Positions 23,903 to 24,536 of a stretch of DNA of 24,536 bases are shown piece by piece. The stretch is from assembly GCA_902465325.1 (NCBI GenBank), contig CABQMV010000013.1, positions 1 through 24,536 of the forward strand, given 5' to 3'. Within the stretch, counting starts at the first letter, position 1; each line of letters begins with the position of its first letter. This stretch comes from an uncultured Oscillospiraceae bacterium. Lineage in GTDB: Bacteria; Bacillota; Clostridia; UBA1212; SIG427. The translations under genes were made by a program, and so were the position numbers. The notes beneath the pieces are model-generated. The model was not told the origin of the DNA, made no database searches, and saw only the letters and a program-made list of their open reading frames with translations.

Positions 23903-23931
23903 AGTATATAATGGTCTGAAGAGGAAAAAAA
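23903..23931 (-). promoter_or_regulatory. Candidate sigma-A-type promoter of the biosynthetic operon
   Basis: On the minus strand TATACT (23908-23903) is a good -10 box within an AT-rich patch. The -35 region at 16-17 bases is only a T-run (TTTTTT), so the match is weak there. Transcription would start near 23896, leaving a leader of about 60 bases before the DAHP synthase ATG. It lies after the EF-G terminator, where a promoter for the operon would be expected. A weak -35 could mean an activator is needed. Confidence 0.35.
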
Positions 23932-24018
23932 CTATCTGCCGCTCCAAAAAAACAGTTCTATTGTTCTTCCTCCTGCTCTTTAACACAAAAAGCGACAGAT
24001 AATATTGTTAACAGAAAA

Positions 24019-24052
24019 TAGGAATGCACAGCAATATCACTGTGCATTCCTA
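24019..24052 (-). terminator. Rho-independent terminator after the EF-G gene
   Basis: A perfect 13-base-pair stem (TAGGAATGCACAG with CTGTGCATTCCTA) closes an 8-base loop. On the minus strand it is followed by TTTTCTGTT, a short U-tract. It lies about 90 bases after the EF-G stop codon and separates that gene from the biosynthetic operon. The stem is symmetrical, but the opposite strand has no long T-run after it, so it should act leftward. Confidence 0.75.
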
Positions 24053-24139
24053 CTGCATAAAGACTTATTGACATCGCTCTCCTGTACAAGGTCAAGTCTT
24101 TACTTCCATGAGACTGGCAGATGCAAACAGGAAATCCGC

Positions 24140-24536
24140 CTATATCTCTCCGTTTTGCATATTTTGTTTTGCGTCGTCTATAATCTTTGCCGCAATCTGG
24201 GAAGGAACCTCCTCATATCTGGCAAATTCTGTCTCAAAAGAGCCTCTTGCCTGGGTCATAGAACGCAGGTCTGTAGCATATTTACACATTTCTGCGGCCG
24301 GAACCTCCGCTACAATTTCCTGAATTCCGTCCTCTGCAGGTGACATTCCCAATACACGGCCCCGTCGTTTGTTGAAATCCCCCATAACATCTCCCATATA
24401 CTTTTCCGGTATATACACCTTAACAGAAAGAATCGGTTCCAAAAGTACCGGAGCTGCTTCAGCCACTCCTTTCTTATAGGCAAGAGAAGCTGCGATTTTA
24501 AATGCCATTTCAGAAGAATCTACAGGATGATAGGAC
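24140..24536 (-). CDS. Elongation factor G-type GTPase, C-terminal part
   Basis: The frame is open from the right window edge and begins inside domain IV: SYHPVDSSEMAFKIAAS matches the conserved EF-G 'GSYHxVDSSEMAFKIA' block. It continues through EPILSVKVYIPEKYMGDVMG, NKRRGRVLGM and YATDLRSMTQARGSFE into domain V and ends at a TAG. About 131 residues are visible. EF-G drives ribosomal translocation. The MVGEN-like details differ from main FusA proteins (IQEIVAEVPAAEM in place of 'IRAxVPLSEM'), so it may be the second, FusA2-like paralogue common in Clostridia. It is followed by its own terminator and is not part of the biosynthetic operon. The GTPase domain is outside the window. Confidence 0.9.
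   Translation of the reverse strand, partial: SYHPVDSSEMAFKIAASLAYKKGVAEAAPVLLEPILSVKVYIPEKYMGDVMGDFNKRRGRVLGMSPAEDGIQEIVAEVPAAEMCKYATDLRSMTQARGSFETEFARYEEVPSQIAAKIIDDAKQNMQNGEI

Larger units (their letters stand above)
23837..24139. other. Intergenic spacer between the EF-G gene and the biosynthetic operon
   Basis: About 300 bases without a convincing gene. From the right it holds the EF-G 3' trailer, a strong hairpin terminator (24019-24052), an AT-rich stretch with poly-T runs on the minus strand, a candidate promoter near 23903-23931, a leader of roughly 60 bases and the DAHP synthase ribosome site. Open frames crossing it are extensions or shadows. No riboswitch was recognised. Confidence 0.6.

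Noticed and set aside
23837..23986. N-terminal extension of the DAHP synthase to an upstream ATG or GTG
   Set aside because: No ribosome site at those codons, no family similarity in the extension, and the candidate promoter would lie inside it; the ATG at 23836 has GGAGAG at ideal spacing.
24060..24101. Inverted repeat around AAGACTT/AAGTCTT
   Set aside because: Only 7 contiguous pairs with a bulge and a loop over 25 bases; too weak to call beside the 13-pair hairpin.
24005..24343. 112-residue plus-strand frame over the terminator and EF-G end
   Set aside because: It crosses the terminator hairpin and is antisense to conserved EF-G domain IV/V sequence.

Overview
The window looks like part of a chromosome from an anaerobic Firmicute (class Clostridia, plausibly Lachnospiraceae). 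The reasons are moderate-to-low GC, strong GGAGG-type ribosome binding sites, many oxygen-sensitive radical SAM enzymes, and an apparent 2-hydroxyacyl-CoA dehydratase start at the left edge. Every convincing gene lies on the minus strand, so transcription runs from high to low coordinates. No tRNA, rRNA, CRISPR array, insertion sequence or phage gene was seen.

Right edge (24019-24536): the C-terminal end of an elongation factor G-type protein, followed by a strong hairpin terminator. After a roughly 300-base spacer with a candidate promoter, one tightly packed gene series starts and runs off the left end. Neighbouring genes overlap by 4 to about 20 bases or are separated by about 25 bases or fewer, so I read it as one long biosynthetic operon.

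In order of transcription it encodes: a core-only DAHP synthase; an HtpG-type Hsp90; a GmhA-like sugar-phosphate isomerase; a serine peptidase (beta-lactamase fold) fused to an ABC exporter; an NRPS of architecture C-A-T-E with a predicted asparagine code; an MTA/SAH nucleosidase; aspartate 1-decarboxylase (PanD); an acyl carrier protein; a ketosynthase; a truncated ketosynthase-like protein that seems to start at AUU; a B12-type radical SAM protein; a second carrier protein; an acyltransferase lacking the usual carboxylate-binding Arg; a PEP-synthase/rifampicin-phosphotransferase-like enzyme; four more B12-type radical SAM proteins; and the first codons of a 2-hydroxyacyl-CoA dehydratase-like protein.

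The central inference is a natural-product cluster using the prodrug logic known from colibactin (ClbN/ClbP), xenocoumacin and zwittermicin. The C-A(Asn)-T-E protein would make an N-acyl-D-Asn cap. The peptidase-exporter fusion would export the capped precursor and remove the cap outside the cytoplasm. The warhead would be built by a small discrete system (PanD-derived beta-alanine, ketosynthase, two carrier proteins, an unusual acyltransferase) and modified by five putative cobalamin radical SAM enzymes, with the nucleosidase clearing SAH and 5'-deoxyadenosine. I do not recognise this gene combination as a described pathway. The product, and any further assembly-line modules to the left, cannot be read from this window.
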